From Brasilonema sennae CENA114 (lineage in GTDB: Bacteria > Cyanobacteriota > Cyanobacteriia > Cyanobacteriales > Nostocaceae), in NCBI RefSeq assembly GCF_006968745.1, contig NZ_CP030118.1:5678340-5742339 (forward strand): a stretch of 64,000 bases of DNA. The letters run 5' to 3'. Of the stretch, positions 18,185 to 26,620 are shown one piece after another. The stretch's first letter is position 1; each line of letters starts with the position of its first letter. A model generated the notes under the pieces. It had not been told where the DNA came from and made no database searches. It saw nothing but the letters and a program-made list of their open reading frames with translations. Both the position numbers and the translations under genes were made by a program.

Positions 18185-18373
18185 ATGACTTTTCAGAAAA
18201 AACATAGGCTTGGAGCACTTCCTTTCAATGAGGAACCGTTTGATAAGTCACCAGTGTGCTTAAAAGTACGCGAAGGTGTTAGAGAGAAACTTAAAGCCGT
18301 TCCTGACTGGCAAGAACGGCTAAGAGGTTTTATTGACGAATTAATTAGAGATACTGGGGATAGTTGTCAGTAG
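18185..18373 (+). CDS. Small charged protein divergent from tnpB
   Basis: A 62-residue ORF (MTFQKKHRLGALPFNEEPFD...) with a short helical, basic/acidic C-terminal half (VREGVREKLKAVPDWQERL). It starts 60 bp from the tnpB start, on the other strand, sharing the promoter region. Base composition matches the tnpB side, not the GC-rich island that begins just after it. I have seen similar short ORFs beside cyanobacterial tnpB genes but cannot name a family. It could be a DNA-binding repressor or an element accessory protein. No Shine-Dalgarno is visible. Confidence 0.55.
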   Translation: MTFQKKHRLGALPFNEEPFDKSPVCLKVREGVREKLKAVPDWQERLRGFIDELIRDTGDSCQ

Positions 18374-18403
18374 GTAACGAGGCTTGTCTATGATTATGGC
18401 GAC

Positions 18404-19048
18404 TTAGGACAAACTCCCGTGTTCCTTCTTGCCGGGTGGACCCTGCGGAACACTCGCCCCAAGCAGGCCTTCGATACCGCGGGTGAGCGTCGCCGGATCA
18501 GCTCCTCCCAGCAGAGCCTCTTGCACGATAGAGCCCAAAAAGAAAGAGAGCAAAGCCTTTGCGATATCCTCCGCATCTGCCTCGGAGCGCACGTACTTAT
18601 GCTGCTGCCACTGGCGGACTACATTGGTCAGGGCGTCCAGGTACCCGGTCTGGAAGTTTGTCACCAGCGCCTTCACGTCGCTATTCGTCTGCGCCTCACT
18701 CCAGCCCATGAGGATGACCGAGTTTAGATCGATGCCCTGCCGTTTGGTGTGTTTGGTAAACGCGGACACCATCTCGTGCACAAAAGGCAGCGGAGCAAGT
18801 GTCTCCTCCTGCATCAGCACCGCCTGCAGAAGTCCCCGTAACTGGCTCATATAGGTCGAGATCGCGGCCAGGATCAGCTCCTGCTTCCCGGTGAAGTAGA
18901 GGTAAACCGCCCCTGCCGAGAGACCCGACTCACGGATGATGTCCTCCATAGACGTTCCGTGAACGCCCTTGCGAATAAAGCATCGCCACACCGCAGCCAA
19001 AATCTGGTCGCGACGCGCCTGACGCTGCTCTTCAGAAATTTTCGGCAT
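18404..19048 (-). CDS. TetR/AcrR family transcriptional regulator
   Basis: A 214-residue repressor. The N-terminal helix-turn-helix is canonical for the family (QARRDQILAAVWRCFIRKG, TSMEDIIRESGLSAGAVYLY, FTGKQELI). The C-terminal ~140 residues form a helical ligand-binding domain. It is divergent from the FAD monooxygenase, with a 105-bp gap holding the palindrome AAAGAATATTCTTT, and so probably represses that operon and itself. The gene is distinctly GC-rich compared with its cyanobacterial surroundings, as are its two neighbours, suggesting joint acquisition. Confidence 0.9.
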   Translation of the reverse strand: MPKISEEQRQARRDQILAAVWRCFIRKGVHGTSMEDIIRESGLSAGAVYLYFTGKQELILAAISTYMSQLRGLLQAVLMQEETLAPLPFVHEMVSAFTKHTKRQGIDLNSVILMGWSEAQTNSDVKALVTNFQTGYLDALTNVVRQWQQHKYVRSEADAEDIAKALLSFFLGSIVQEALLGGADPATLTRGIEGLLGASVPQGPPGKKEHGSLS

Positions 19049-19079
19049 CCTGCTTGACTCTCCGTCATTATAATAAAAG

Positions 19080-19093
19080 AAAGAATATTCTTT
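19080..19093. promoter_or_regulatory. Candidate TetR operator in the divergent promoter
   Basis: Perfect 14-bp palindrome AAAGAATATTCTTT, extended imperfectly on both sides by A/T. It lies between the divergent tetR and monooxygenase genes, where TetR-family operators are normally found. Binding is inference. Confidence 0.55.
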
Positions 19094-19115
19094 TTATTTC
19101 CGATAAGGAGACAAA

Positions 19116-19157
19116 ATGAAAACATCTTTTTTATTTTGCAACAAGGAGTCACGATGA
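19116..19157 (+). CDS. Possible 13-residue leader peptide overlapping the monooxygenase start
   Basis: ATG at 19116 with its own AAGGAG site (19105-19110) encodes MKTSFLFCNKESR. Its TGA (19155-19157) overlaps the ATG of the monooxygenase by ATGA. Its first four codons (MKTS) and ribosome site resemble those of the main gene, suggesting a local duplication. It could couple translation or simply be an accidental remnant. Confidence 0.4.
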   Translation: MKTSFLFCNKESR

Positions 19158-20641
19158 AAACCTCTGCGTTGATTGTAGGAGCGGGTCCCGTCGGACTCAC
19201 CCTGGCTATCGAACTCGCGCGCTTCGGCGTCCCTATGCGTATCATCGACAAAGCGCCCCAGCGCACCGACAAGTCCAAGGCGCTCGTCCTCTGGAGCCGC
19301 TCGCTTGAGCTTCTGGAGCGCTCCCGCGTGAGCCAACACCTGGTTGACGCGGGATACAAGGTCGAAGGCGTCACGATATCGGCCGACAAACGCCCCATCG
19401 GGCGGCTCACCATGGACGGGCTTCTATCCGCTTACCCCTTCGCGCTCATGCTTCCCCAGAGTGACACGGAGCGCATCCTTGAGGAGTTCCTGAACGATCT
19501 GGGGGTCCAAGTTGATCGCCAAGTCGAGCTCCTCAACTTCAATGATACCGGTGAAAAGGTCGATGCGAGACTTCACCACGCCGACGGCACCGAAGAGATG
19601 GTCGAAACATCGTGGCTGATCGGCTGTGATGGTGCCCATAGTACCGTGCGTCATCTGCTAGGCAAAGAGTTCCACGGCGAGACCTCCCTCATTGATTGGC
19701 TGCTGGCCGACATCCACCTCGTCGATGTGCCCCGCACACCGGAGATCAACATCGGCTGGCACTCTGACGGTGTGCTCGCGACCTTTCCCATCTCGAAAAA
19801 CCGCTACCGCATCGTGGCTGACGTCGGATCAGCGCACAGCAGCTCCGCCCGTCTCCCAGAGCCAACACTGGCGGACGTGCAGACGGTCCTCGACAAACGC
19901 TTCCCTGGCGGCGCGCGCGCTACTGATGCTGTCTGGCTCTCCTCATTTCGCATCAACGAGCGCAAAGTCGCAGATTACCGTGGCGGCCGGGCGTTTCTTG
20001 CCGGCGATGCGGCCCATGTGCACAGCCCCATGGGCGGCCAGGGCATGAACACTGGCATGCAGGACGTCTGCAATCTCGCCTGGAAGCTTGCTCTGGTCGT
20101 TCATGGCAGAGCCTCGGCGGAGCTGCTCAATACCTACAGCCCTGAGCGCAGCCCGGTTGCGGAGGCCGTGCTCAAAGTGACAGGTCGGATCACTTCCGTG
20201 GCCACGGTCAAGAACAAGCTGGGCCAGGCGCTCCGCAATCACACCGCCTCGCTCATTCTTGGGATGTCTCCGGCTCGCAAGTTCGCTTCAAACCTCGCCG
20301 GCGAGCTCTCCATTGCCTATTCCCACAGTCCGCTCAACGCACGCGGAAAGTATCTGGCTCCGCACCCAGGAGAGCGCGCGCCCATTCGCCAGCAGGAATC
20401 ACCTGTCGGAGCCGGGGGCGCACCGCAGTTCGCGATCTTTGGCAAGGCTGAGGACATCCCTACCGATCTGCTGTTGCGCTTTGGAAGTCTATTGGAGCCT
20501 TCAGTCCGGGAACCCTTCACTCCGGAGGGGCTGTGGGTCGTCCGTCCTGACGGGTATACCGCACTCTCGGCAAAGTCCGGCGACTGGCACGCCGTCTCCA
20601 CCTACTTCGAGAACATCATCACCAAAGGAAGTGCATTATGA
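19154..20641 (+). CDS. FAD-dependent aromatic-ring monooxygenase (PheA/TfdB/UbiH type)
   Basis: A 495-residue flavoprotein hydroxylase. The N-terminal Rossmann motif is MKTSALIVGAGPVGLTLAIE. The middle DG motif is GCDGAHSTVRHLLG. The second FAD motif is GGRAFLAGDAAHVHSPMGGQ followed by GMNTGMQDVCNLAWKLALV. The C-terminal ~130 residues are the thioredoxin-like extension seen in phenol-hydroxylase-type enzymes. It probably hydroxylates an aromatic compound using NAD(P)H; the substrate is unknown. The ATG at 19154 is preceded by AAGGAGTCACG. It overlaps the next gene by 4 bp. GC-rich codon use differs from the host. Confidence 0.9.
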   Translation: MKTSALIVGAGPVGLTLAIELARFGVPMRIIDKAPQRTDKSKALVLWSRSLELLERSRVSQHLVDAGYKVEGVTISADKRPIGRLTMDGLLSAYPFALMLPQSDTERILEEFLNDLGVQVDRQVELLNFNDTGEKVDARLHHADGTEEMVETSWLIGCDGAHSTVRHLLGKEFHGETSLIDWLLADIHLVDVPRTPEINIGWHSDGVLATFPISKNRYRIVADVGSAHSSSARLPEPTLADVQTVLDKRFPGGARATDAVWLSSFRINERKVADYRGGRAFLAGDAAHVHSPMGGQGMNTGMQDVCNLAWKLALVVHGRASAELLNTYSPERSPVAEAVLKVTGRITSVATVKNKLGQALRNHTASLILGMSPARKFASNLAGELSIAYSHSPLNARGKYLAPHPGERAPIRQQESPVGAGGAPQFAIFGKAEDIPTDLLLRFGSLLEPSVREPFTPEGLWVVRPDGYTALSAKSGDWHAVSTYFENIITKGSAL

Positions 20642-21084
20642 ACTCTCAAACAACCACACCCAGTGCGGACGACCGCGCCGCCATCACCGCCGTTGTGCAA
20701 AGCCAAGCAGAGGCGTGGAATCGCGCAGACGCCGAGACCTTTGCCGAGCACTACGCCCAAGACGGGACTTTCACCAACATCGTCGGCATCCAGATCTACG
20801 GCAAAGCGGGGTTTGTGGAAGAACACGCGCAGATCTTCCGCACCATCTTCGCGGGCAGTCACATCACCTTCACCCTCGGCAGGATCCACTTTCTGCGGCC
20901 CGATGTTGCTGTGGCGGACATTGATGCGACGCTCGTCAACGTGCAACAGGTGCCCCCGAGTGCCAAACTGGGCAGCGATGGAGCGCTGCACACAAAACTG
21001 CAAGAGGTCCTGACCAAAGAGGACGGTCGGTGGTGGATCGCGGCGTTTCACAACGTTGCCGTTGCCCAAATACCGCCACGCTGA
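20638..21084 (+). CDS. SnoaL-like/DUF4440 small protein (SgcJ/EcaC family)
   Basis: A 148-residue protein of the NTF2-like fold. Its N-terminus (ADDRAAITAVVQSQAEAWNRADAE) and FAEHYAQDGTFTNIVG are the usual signature of SgcJ/EcaC or SnoaL-like proteins. The ending GRWWIAAFHNVAVAQIPP is typical. Members bind small hydrophobic ligands, and some act in polyketide pathways. Its ATG overlaps the monooxygenase stop (ATGA), so the two are translationally coupled and probably act on the same substrate. It is the last gene of the GC-rich island; a HIP1 site (GCGATCGC) reappears about 12 bp after its stop. Confidence 0.85.
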   Translation: MNSQTTTPSADDRAAITAVVQSQAEAWNRADAETFAEHYAQDGTFTNIVGIQIYGKAGFVEEHAQIFRTIFAGSHITFTLGRIHFLRPDVAVADIDATLVNVQQVPPSAKLGSDGALHTKLQEVLTKEDGRWWIAAFHNVAVAQIPPR

Positions 21085-21158
21085 GTGTGTTGGCGCGATC
21101 GCTCTGATATTGTGTATCGTCTGTTAAGCCCTGATCCTCAGTTTGGCACTGTTACTTC

Positions 21159-21192
21159 AAAAAAAATCCGCGCCAATGAAGCGAAGGCGCGG
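21159..21192 (-). terminator. Rho-independent terminator downstream of prmA
   Basis: Stem CCGCGCC (21168-21174) and GGCGCGG (21186-21192), followed on the minus strand by A and eight T (A run at 21159-21166). It is about 155 nt past the prmA stop. Confidence 0.7.
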
Positions 21193-21346
21193 GACAAAAA
21201 TATACAGGGCCAATAAATGGTCACACATAAGAATATCACCTTTTGCAATCGCAGTTTCCAATGCAGTACCAACAAATGTTAAGTTTGGTAACAGAATCAA
21301 AAAAATCTATTGGACACAAACAAAAGCCCCGCGATATCGCTTGAAC

Positions 21347-22267
21347 CTAGGAACGCCGCACATTAATACAGCACCATTCGTTACGCCGCCACACGGTTGC
21401 ACCAACCCAGCCGTGTTTCTCTAGAGTATCGACGACGGCTTTAGATTGCTCAAATAATATCCCACTAAAGATGCCCCAAGTACTGGGTTTGGCTATCGCA
21501 CTCAAATCCGGAACCAAACTCATAATCACATTAGCCAAAATATTGCAGACAATACCATCTACAGGTTGTTCGAGCAGTTTAGTCAAAACGTCTACACTAC
21601 CCTCTGCTACCACCAAGCTTTCAGGATTTATATTGTTGAGTTCGCAGTTTTCTACAGTTGACTTGACTGCTAAAGGATCAACATCTACTGCATAGGCTTT
21701 CTTGGCTCCCAGTAGGAGTGATACTATTGAAAGGATACCAGAACCACAACCAATATCCGCAATCACCACATCCTGATTTTTTTGCTCATTATCCCCAGAA
21801 GGTTTATTGGCTGGAATTATATGCTTTTCCAGGGATTCCAAGCACAATTGAGTTGTCGCATGAGCACCTGTACCAAATGCGACACCTGGGTCTAAACGAA
21901 GGATGAGACGATCAGAATTTTCAGGAAGTGGTAGCCATGCAGGGTTGATGAGGAGGCGATCGCCTATTTCCTGGGGTTGCCAATATTGTTTCCAGCTACT
22001 CCCCCAATCTTCCTCATCAATCACTTCCCACTGTACAGCAGGAGCAGAAAATCCCATAGATAAAGCATCTTGACGCAACAACAGCGATAAATCAGCCAAA
22101 TCTGAAGGCTGCGCTTGGAATTGCGGTAGGTAACTTTTTACGAAAAAGTCATTTGCTTTTTTTTCACTGGCTGTTCCACGACAGCCAAAATTTTCCAGCC
22201 GCCAAAAGATGGAATCTTCTAGCTCTGGCTCACATAAAATTTGTAATTCCCACCAAGTGTTTGTCAT
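21347..22267 (-). CDS. prmA: Ribosomal protein L11 methyltransferase, PrmA
   Basis: A 306-residue class I SAM-dependent methyltransferase that trimethylates ribosomal protein L11. The substrate-binding N-terminal domain starts MTNTWWELQILCEPELEDSI. The DPGVAFGTGAHATTQLCLE motif is diagnostic of PrmA. The SAM motif is VIADIGCGSGILSI and the later IVCNILANVI corresponds to the N-(I/L)-L-A motif. It lies downstream of serA on the same strand (175 bp apart), an arrangement seen in several cyanobacteria. The gap holds a palindromic repeat (22311-22368). Confidence 0.95.
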   Translation of the reverse strand: MTNTWWELQILCEPELEDSIFWRLENFGCRGTASEKKANDFFVKSYLPQFQAQPSDLADLSLLLRQDALSMGFSAPAVQWEVIDEEDWGSSWKQYWQPQEIGDRLLINPAWLPLPENSDRLILRLDPGVAFGTGAHATTQLCLESLEKHIIPANKPSGDNEQKNQDVVIADIGCGSGILSIVSLLLGAKKAYAVDVDPLAVKSTVENCELNNINPESLVVAEGSVDVLTKLLEQPVDGIVCNILANVIMSLVPDLSAIAKPSTWGIFSGILFEQSKAVVDTLEKHGWVGATVWRRNEWCCINVRRS

Positions 22268-22310
22268 AAAAAAGTAAAAAGTAATACGCCCTTTGCCTTC
22301 ATACGTATCA

Positions 22311-22368
22311 CCTCACCCCTGCCCCTCTCCTTAGTAAGGAGAGGGGTGCCCGTAAGGGCGGGGTGAGG
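22311..22368. repeat. GC-rich palindromic repeat, copy 1
   Basis: Nested inverted repeat: outer CCTCACCCC/GGGGTGAGG and inner CCCCTCTCCTT/AGGAGAGGGG. An inverted second copy lies at 54951-55007. It sits between serA and prmA and may affect their shared transcript. There is no T run on the minus strand, so it is not a classical terminator. Confidence 0.75.
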
Positions 22369-22442
22369 TTTTAAACGCGATTTGGTATAAAAAGGCATAA
22401 TAAAAAGGTTTTCTTTTTACTTTTACCTTTTTACTTTTGCCT

Positions 22443-24023
22443 TTACAAAGTTACTGTATACGCATCACGAATTCCAGACACTTTGATAATCTCAGGTAAA
22501 ATTCCATCGGGTAAGGGATCATCAAGGCTGAGTACCATCACCGCATCACCACGAATGATTTTGCGACCGACTTGCATACTGGCAATATTGACATTAAAAC
22601 TGCCAAGTAAAGAACCGAGTTTGCCAATAATCCCTGGCATATCACGGTGCAGGGTAAAGAGCATATGTTGGTTAGGAGGAACGTTGATGGGGAAATCGTC
22701 CAAATTGGTTAGGCGAATTTCTCCACCACCGAACAAAGCACCTGTGACAGAATGAGTCCCCAAAGAACCTGTCGCTTCTAGATGCAAAGAACCAGCATAG
22801 TCTTTAATGGAAGCATCCCGCGTTTCAATAACGCGAATTCCGCGCTCTTTTGCTTCAATGCTGGCATTAACGTAGTTAACCCGTTCCCGCAAAGCTTGGT
22901 AAAGTAGTCCTTTCAAGGATGCAACAACCAAAGGTTGACTCTTATTTGTTGCCAATTCGCCTTGTAGCCGGACGTTGAGTAACTCAACTCGTCCACCAGC
23001 CAATTGTCCCACCAACTTACCCAAGGTTTCTGCCAGCTGCATGTAGGGTTTGAGTTCTTCCATGACGTCGGGACTCAGTCCGGGAATATTCACCGCTGAA
23101 CGCGCAGCAAGTCCCAACAACACATCCCGAATTTGTTCAGCAACGTCAATTGCCACATTCACTTGTGCTTCTGTTGTCGAAGCGCCCAAATGTGGAGTGA
23201 GGACAGCTTGTTGCCCGAGTGACTTTAATGAGGATTCACCCAATGGTTCTGCCTCATAGACATCCAGCGCAGCACCAGCAATTTTACCTTCCCGCAAAGC
23301 TACTGCTAAAGCTTCTTCGTCAATAATCCCACCGCGAGCGCAGTTGATAATGCGGGCGTTGGGTTTCATTTTTGCCAATCTTTCGGTGTTAATTAGGTGG
23401 GTGGTTTCTGGAGTTTTGGGAATATGCAGCGTGATGTAATCTGCTTGCTGTATCAAAACTTCCAAATCCACTAATTGACAGCCGATTTGTTCTGCCCTTT
23501 CAGTGGAGATAAAGGGATCGAAAGCCAATAGTTTCATTCCCATTGCTCTAGCAACAGCAGCAACATGGGAACCAATTTTACCTAAGCCAACAATACCGAT
23601 AGTCTTTTTGTAAACTTCAGCACCAATAAAGCTTTTACGATCCCACTCACCGCGTTTGACTGAAGCATTGGCATCAGGGATGTAGCGAGACAAAGATAGC
23701 ATCATCGCCAGCGCGTGTTCAGCAGCAGCAATTGTGTTCCCTTCAGGAGAATTAACCACGACAATTCCTTTACGGGTTGCGGCGGGAACATCCACATTAT
23801 CCACGCCTACACCAGCGCGACCGATAATTTTTAATTGCGTCCCAGCTTCAATAATTTCTTGAGTTACGCGGGTACCAGAGCGAATCATTAGCGCGTCGTA
23901 TTCACCAATGATTTGTACCAGTTCCTCTGGTTTTAATCCTGTTTTCACATCTACAGTAGCAACTTGGGAAAGAATATCAATCCCAGCCTGGTCAATTGGG
24001 TCGGAGACAAGAACCTTAGACAT
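22443..24023 (-). CDS. serA: D-3-phosphoglycerate dehydrogenase, SerA (long form)
   Basis: A 526-residue enzyme for the first step of serine synthesis from 3-phosphoglycerate. The order is: substrate domain (MSKVLVSDPIDQAGIDIL), NAD Rossmann motif KTIGIVGLGKIGSHVA, catalytic Arg region IINCARGGIIDEEAL and catalytic His in VLTPHLGASTTEAQ. The intervening ASB domain and a C-terminal ACT domain (LFTLHRDMPGIIGKLGSLLG) match the long SerA class, where ACT gives serine feedback control in some members. Start ATG at 24023. It precedes prmA. Confidence 0.96.
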   Translation of the reverse strand: MSKVLVSDPIDQAGIDILSQVATVDVKTGLKPEELVQIIGEYDALMIRSGTRVTQEIIEAGTQLKIIGRAGVGVDNVDVPAATRKGIVVVNSPEGNTIAAAEHALAMMLSLSRYIPDANASVKRGEWDRKSFIGAEVYKKTIGIVGLGKIGSHVAAVARAMGMKLLAFDPFISTERAEQIGCQLVDLEVLIQQADYITLHIPKTPETTHLINTERLAKMKPNARIINCARGGIIDEEALAVALREGKIAGAALDVYEAEPLGESSLKSLGQQAVLTPHLGASTTEAQVNVAIDVAEQIRDVLLGLAARSAVNIPGLSPDVMEELKPYMQLAETLGKLVGQLAGGRVELLNVRLQGELATNKSQPLVVASLKGLLYQALRERVNYVNASIEAKERGIRVIETRDASIKDYAGSLHLEATGSLGTHSVTGALFGGGEIRLTNLDDFPINVPPNQHMLFTLHRDMPGIIGKLGSLLGSFNVNIASMQVGRKIIRGDAVMVLSLDDPLPDGILPEIIKVSGIRDAYTVTL

Positions 24024-24512
24024 GATTACTTATTTTAAAGCTAGAGGTATTCCGGAAGACGGATTTTCAGTTTAGACTGTAACGCTTGCAATTTAGCAGA
24101 AATGAGAACTTCTTATATGCCAGTAAGTGACACTCACATGTGTTGATGATGGTACTAGAGGGTTAGTTGTTCACAATTATGCAGCGCTTCCTCCCATATC
24201 TAATGCCACCTACTGGGTAAATATAAACCATTCACAGTGTCAAAACCTATATCCAAAACCTATATAAATTATGAAATTTTCTTCGGTCGAGGGACTTGGT
24301 ATTAATAGTCTTGTCGTAACTTAAACTCACCAAAGTCTTACCATTTGGGCTGATGGCGGCGGAAGTAACCTCGTAGGTATGCCCAGTGAGAGTAAATTCT
24401 GGACTTGAGACTAAAATCAAGACATTTGCTGTGTAGCTATACGAGTTACTATAAATCGTGTGTCCGTGTAAGTCCTGAGTTAATCGATATATGTATCTAG
24501 GGAGGCAGAAAA
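24024..24512. other. Intergenic region containing a WD40 relic
   Basis: About 490 bp between the divergent serA and the phytochelatin-synthase-like gene. Apart from the WD40 fragment (annotated separately) and the presumed promoters, I recognise nothing. Confidence 0.5.
24290..24420 (-). pseudogene. Relic of one WD40 repeat from a kinase-WD40 gene
   Basis: On the minus strand this reads FTLTGHTYEVTSAAISPNGK then TLVSLSYDKTIN. It is clearly homologous to the repeats of the kinase at 28533-30314 (LTGHTYxVxSVAISPDGK), but it is a single repeat with no start, kinase domain or repeat continuation. It marks a third, eroded copy or a rearranged end of that gene family. Confidence 0.75.
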
Positions 24513-25187
24513 ATGGATCTTGATAATCTGGCTCAAATTTCCAAACGAGATTTGGAAATCATTCAACTACATCAGTTTCAACAACCCATCTTCTGTTGCA
24601 ATGTCACTGCAATTGCCTATGCCTTTACCGCATTGGGATATCTGACGAGTGTTGATGAGATTTTCTATGTCACCCAACTGCCGATCGCATCGGTTTTAGA
24701 TGATGGCATGACGCTAGCAGAAACCTACGACTCCTGTCGAACTTACATTGAAAGAAAAAAATTACCGGTGTCCATTCGGGTTGAGCATTTTGATAAACCG
24801 AGTATGACATTTGAAGCATTCACACGTGAAGTTGAAGTCGCCGTTACCAATGAACTTGATGTCCACATTCTGAACTTCAATACCCGGATTGCCCATGAAA
24901 ATCCAAGTTTAGAAGGTGGTCACTTCTCCTTATTAGCAGATTATGACCCAGACACTAAAGAAGTCACCATTGCAGATACAAATCCAAAACGGTATACCCG
25001 GTTTTGGAAATGCCCAATTCAGCGTTTATATGCGGCTTGCGTGGATAAGGATTCCTCATCAAATCGTTCTCGTGGCATGATCGTACTTCGCAGGCTGGAG
25101 GAAGCAAAGATTGATGGAAAAGAAGTTCATCCATCGGAAGTTGCCTTGAACGCTTTCCGTTCTGACAACAGTTCGGAAAACAGTTGA
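24513..25187 (+). CDS. Phytochelatin synthase-like cysteine peptidase
   Basis: A 224-residue protein with the papain-like triad pattern of prokaryotic phytochelatin synthases: Cys in FCCNVTAIAYAFTALGY, His in GGHFSLLADYDP and Asp in VTIADTNPKRYT. Bacterial members mainly hydrolyse the glycine from glutathione or other gamma-glutamyl peptides, and few polymerise it. It lacks the Cys-rich C-terminal half of plant enzymes. There is no signal peptide. The start ATG follows GGGAGGC. The neighbour downstream is a 41-codon ORF. Similarity is inferred from motifs and spacing, so the exact substrate is open. Confidence 0.7.
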   Translation: MDLDNLAQISKRDLEIIQLHQFQQPIFCCNVTAIAYAFTALGYLTSVDEIFYVTQLPIASVLDDGMTLAETYDSCRTYIERKKLPVSIRVEHFDKPSMTFEAFTREVEVAVTNELDVHILNFNTRIAHENPSLEGGHFSLLADYDPDTKEVTIADTNPKRYTRFWKCPIQRLYAACVDKDSSSNRSRGMIVLRRLEEAKIDGKEVHPSEVALNAFRSDNSSENS

Positions 25188-25311
25188 AAATTGAAGCGAG
25201 TTGGCAATGCACTGACGTCAGCTTATCTATAGATTAATCTTTTTGTTTGCGTCGATTCTGCTTCTAATATAGGCGATAAGAGTGGTTGTTTTTGGCAATG
25301 GAGGTTTACTC

Positions 25312-25437
25312 ATGGTCAATAACAACCACTCATCCCCCGTGTCTCCTGAACTCCAAACGGGAGATCTCTACATTTTTGCAGGCGATGATAGCCCAACGAA
25401 ATCCGCCAATAAAACAAAAAAGATTTTCACTAGTTAA
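25312..25437 (+). pseudogene. Short ORF, probably the 5' end of a truncated gene
   Basis: 41 codons (MVNNNHSSPVSPELQTGDLY...) with an excellent GGAGG site seven bases before the ATG. The body LQTGDLYIFAGDDSPTKSAN looks like the start of a larger secreted-type protein (it recalls DUF4331 N-termini, uncertain). The frame then runs into a different-looking sequence and stops just before the IS4-type remnant, so an insertion probably removed the rest. It may also be a genuine small protein. Confidence 0.4.
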
Positions 25438-25478
25438 GAGTAAGACTTACGCAGAAGAGATCCCCCAACCCCCTATAC

Positions 25479-26620
25479 TCACATCTTGCACCTGGAAATA
25501 TGAATGTCAAAACCACAACTACGTGCGAGGGGAGCTAAGCGTTCAATATCAAGTAAAAGAAGAGACACGACTATTTGGGTAAAAATTGATTCTAAGGCAG
25601 TTTGTGCAGCCTGACCCCAATCAGGTGGTGATCCAGACTGAATATGAAGATAAGTCCAATGAGCAATGAGGTAGGCAGTCAGAGAAAGAATCAGCCAGCG
25701 ATACATGCCAAGGAGAGAACCCTGTCCAAAACGGTGCAAACCAAAACGTTCGCGAAGCGTGACCCTTTGGGTCATTGCTTTGCGGTTTTAAACCATCCCT
25801 CAATTTGCCAACGACGCTTACCCCACCACTTGAGAGTAGAAGCTTTAATGGGACGAGTAGACAAGACAAAACGTTTTTCAAGCTTGCCCTTATCGCGCTT
25901 TAAGTAATACCAAGATACGGTAACGGGAAACTTTAAACCAACCAAACGGACTTGTTGTCCCTGTTTGTGTAAATGTCTTAAAACTCTTCCATCAACTAAT
26001 TTACGGTTAATAGCCACACCTGTAACCGCATGATATTTCAACTTGCGTACACCATGAAGAAATTCCACGCTCCCAAAAGCCGTATCAACCAAAATATTCA
26101 CCCGAAAGCGTTCAGTTAAAGATTTAGGTAAACGCTTAACTAACCTGAGTCCTAGTTGAGCGGGTGAAGGTGTACCCTTACCTCTCCAAACACGGAAGTT
26201 CCAAGGTATGCGCCACTTTCCGACAACTAAATAAACTACTACTATATGCAGACCACGTTTACCGTTATAAACTCTTATTAAATCCTCAAAGTTTTTAAAT
26301 TTACCCCGTTTTTCAAGAGTCGTTAGGTCAATGATAACCTGTAAAAATGGTTTACGTCCTTTCCCTTCTGCTGAAAAAACCTTTAAGCTCGTCTCTAATA
26401 CATGGTTACGAACAATACGAATCATATCCCTTGTTGACCAAGGATTGATATTTAAAAACCGACTCAATGCACTCGGAGATTTGGTTTGAGAGTGTTCAGG
26501 TAAGGGATGCCCTTGCGCTTCCAAAAATCATCCCAGCATTGCATCAAGATTATCTTTTTGGTATTGCGTCGGCATTAACTCTTTGAGATTGTATACTAGC
26601 TTTTGGGCGTAGGTAAGCAT
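25479..26620 (-). pseudogene. Broken IS4-type transposase
   Basis: Three pieces of one transposase. The N-terminal piece starts at the ATG at 26620 (MLTYAQKLVYNLKELMPTQY) and ends at an in-frame TGA 30 codons later. The frame continues (FLEAQGHPLPEHSQTKSPSA) through DDE-type regions (LQVIIDLTTLEKRGK, ILVDTAFGS, KRRWQIEGWFKTAK) to a stop at 25772. A palindromic insertion (about 25750-25776) shifts the frame before FGLHRFGQGSLLGMYRWL. With a nonsense codon and a frameshift it should be inactive. Ends of the element are not defined. The IS66-like element begins 20 bp upstream of its start codon. Confidence 0.85.
25750..25776. repeat. Palindromic mini-insertion in the transposase
   Basis: Roughly 26 bp with inverted motifs TTCGCGAA and TGACCC/GGGTCA, interrupting the normal junction between WFKTAK and RFGLHRF. 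It adds a non-multiple of three and so shifts the frame. It is of the same general kind as the palindromes at 49020-49055 (CGCGAACGCCCTTTGGG). Confidence 0.6.

Noticed and set aside
18419..18854. Long plus-strand ORFs opposite tetR, and ORFs opposite the monooxygenase
   Set aside because: Shadow frames caused by the high GC content of the island.
25286..25582. 98-codon plus-strand ORF at the end of the IS4-type remnant
   Set aside because: Its frame overlaps the better-supported ORF at 25312-25437 and then runs antisense into the transposase relic.
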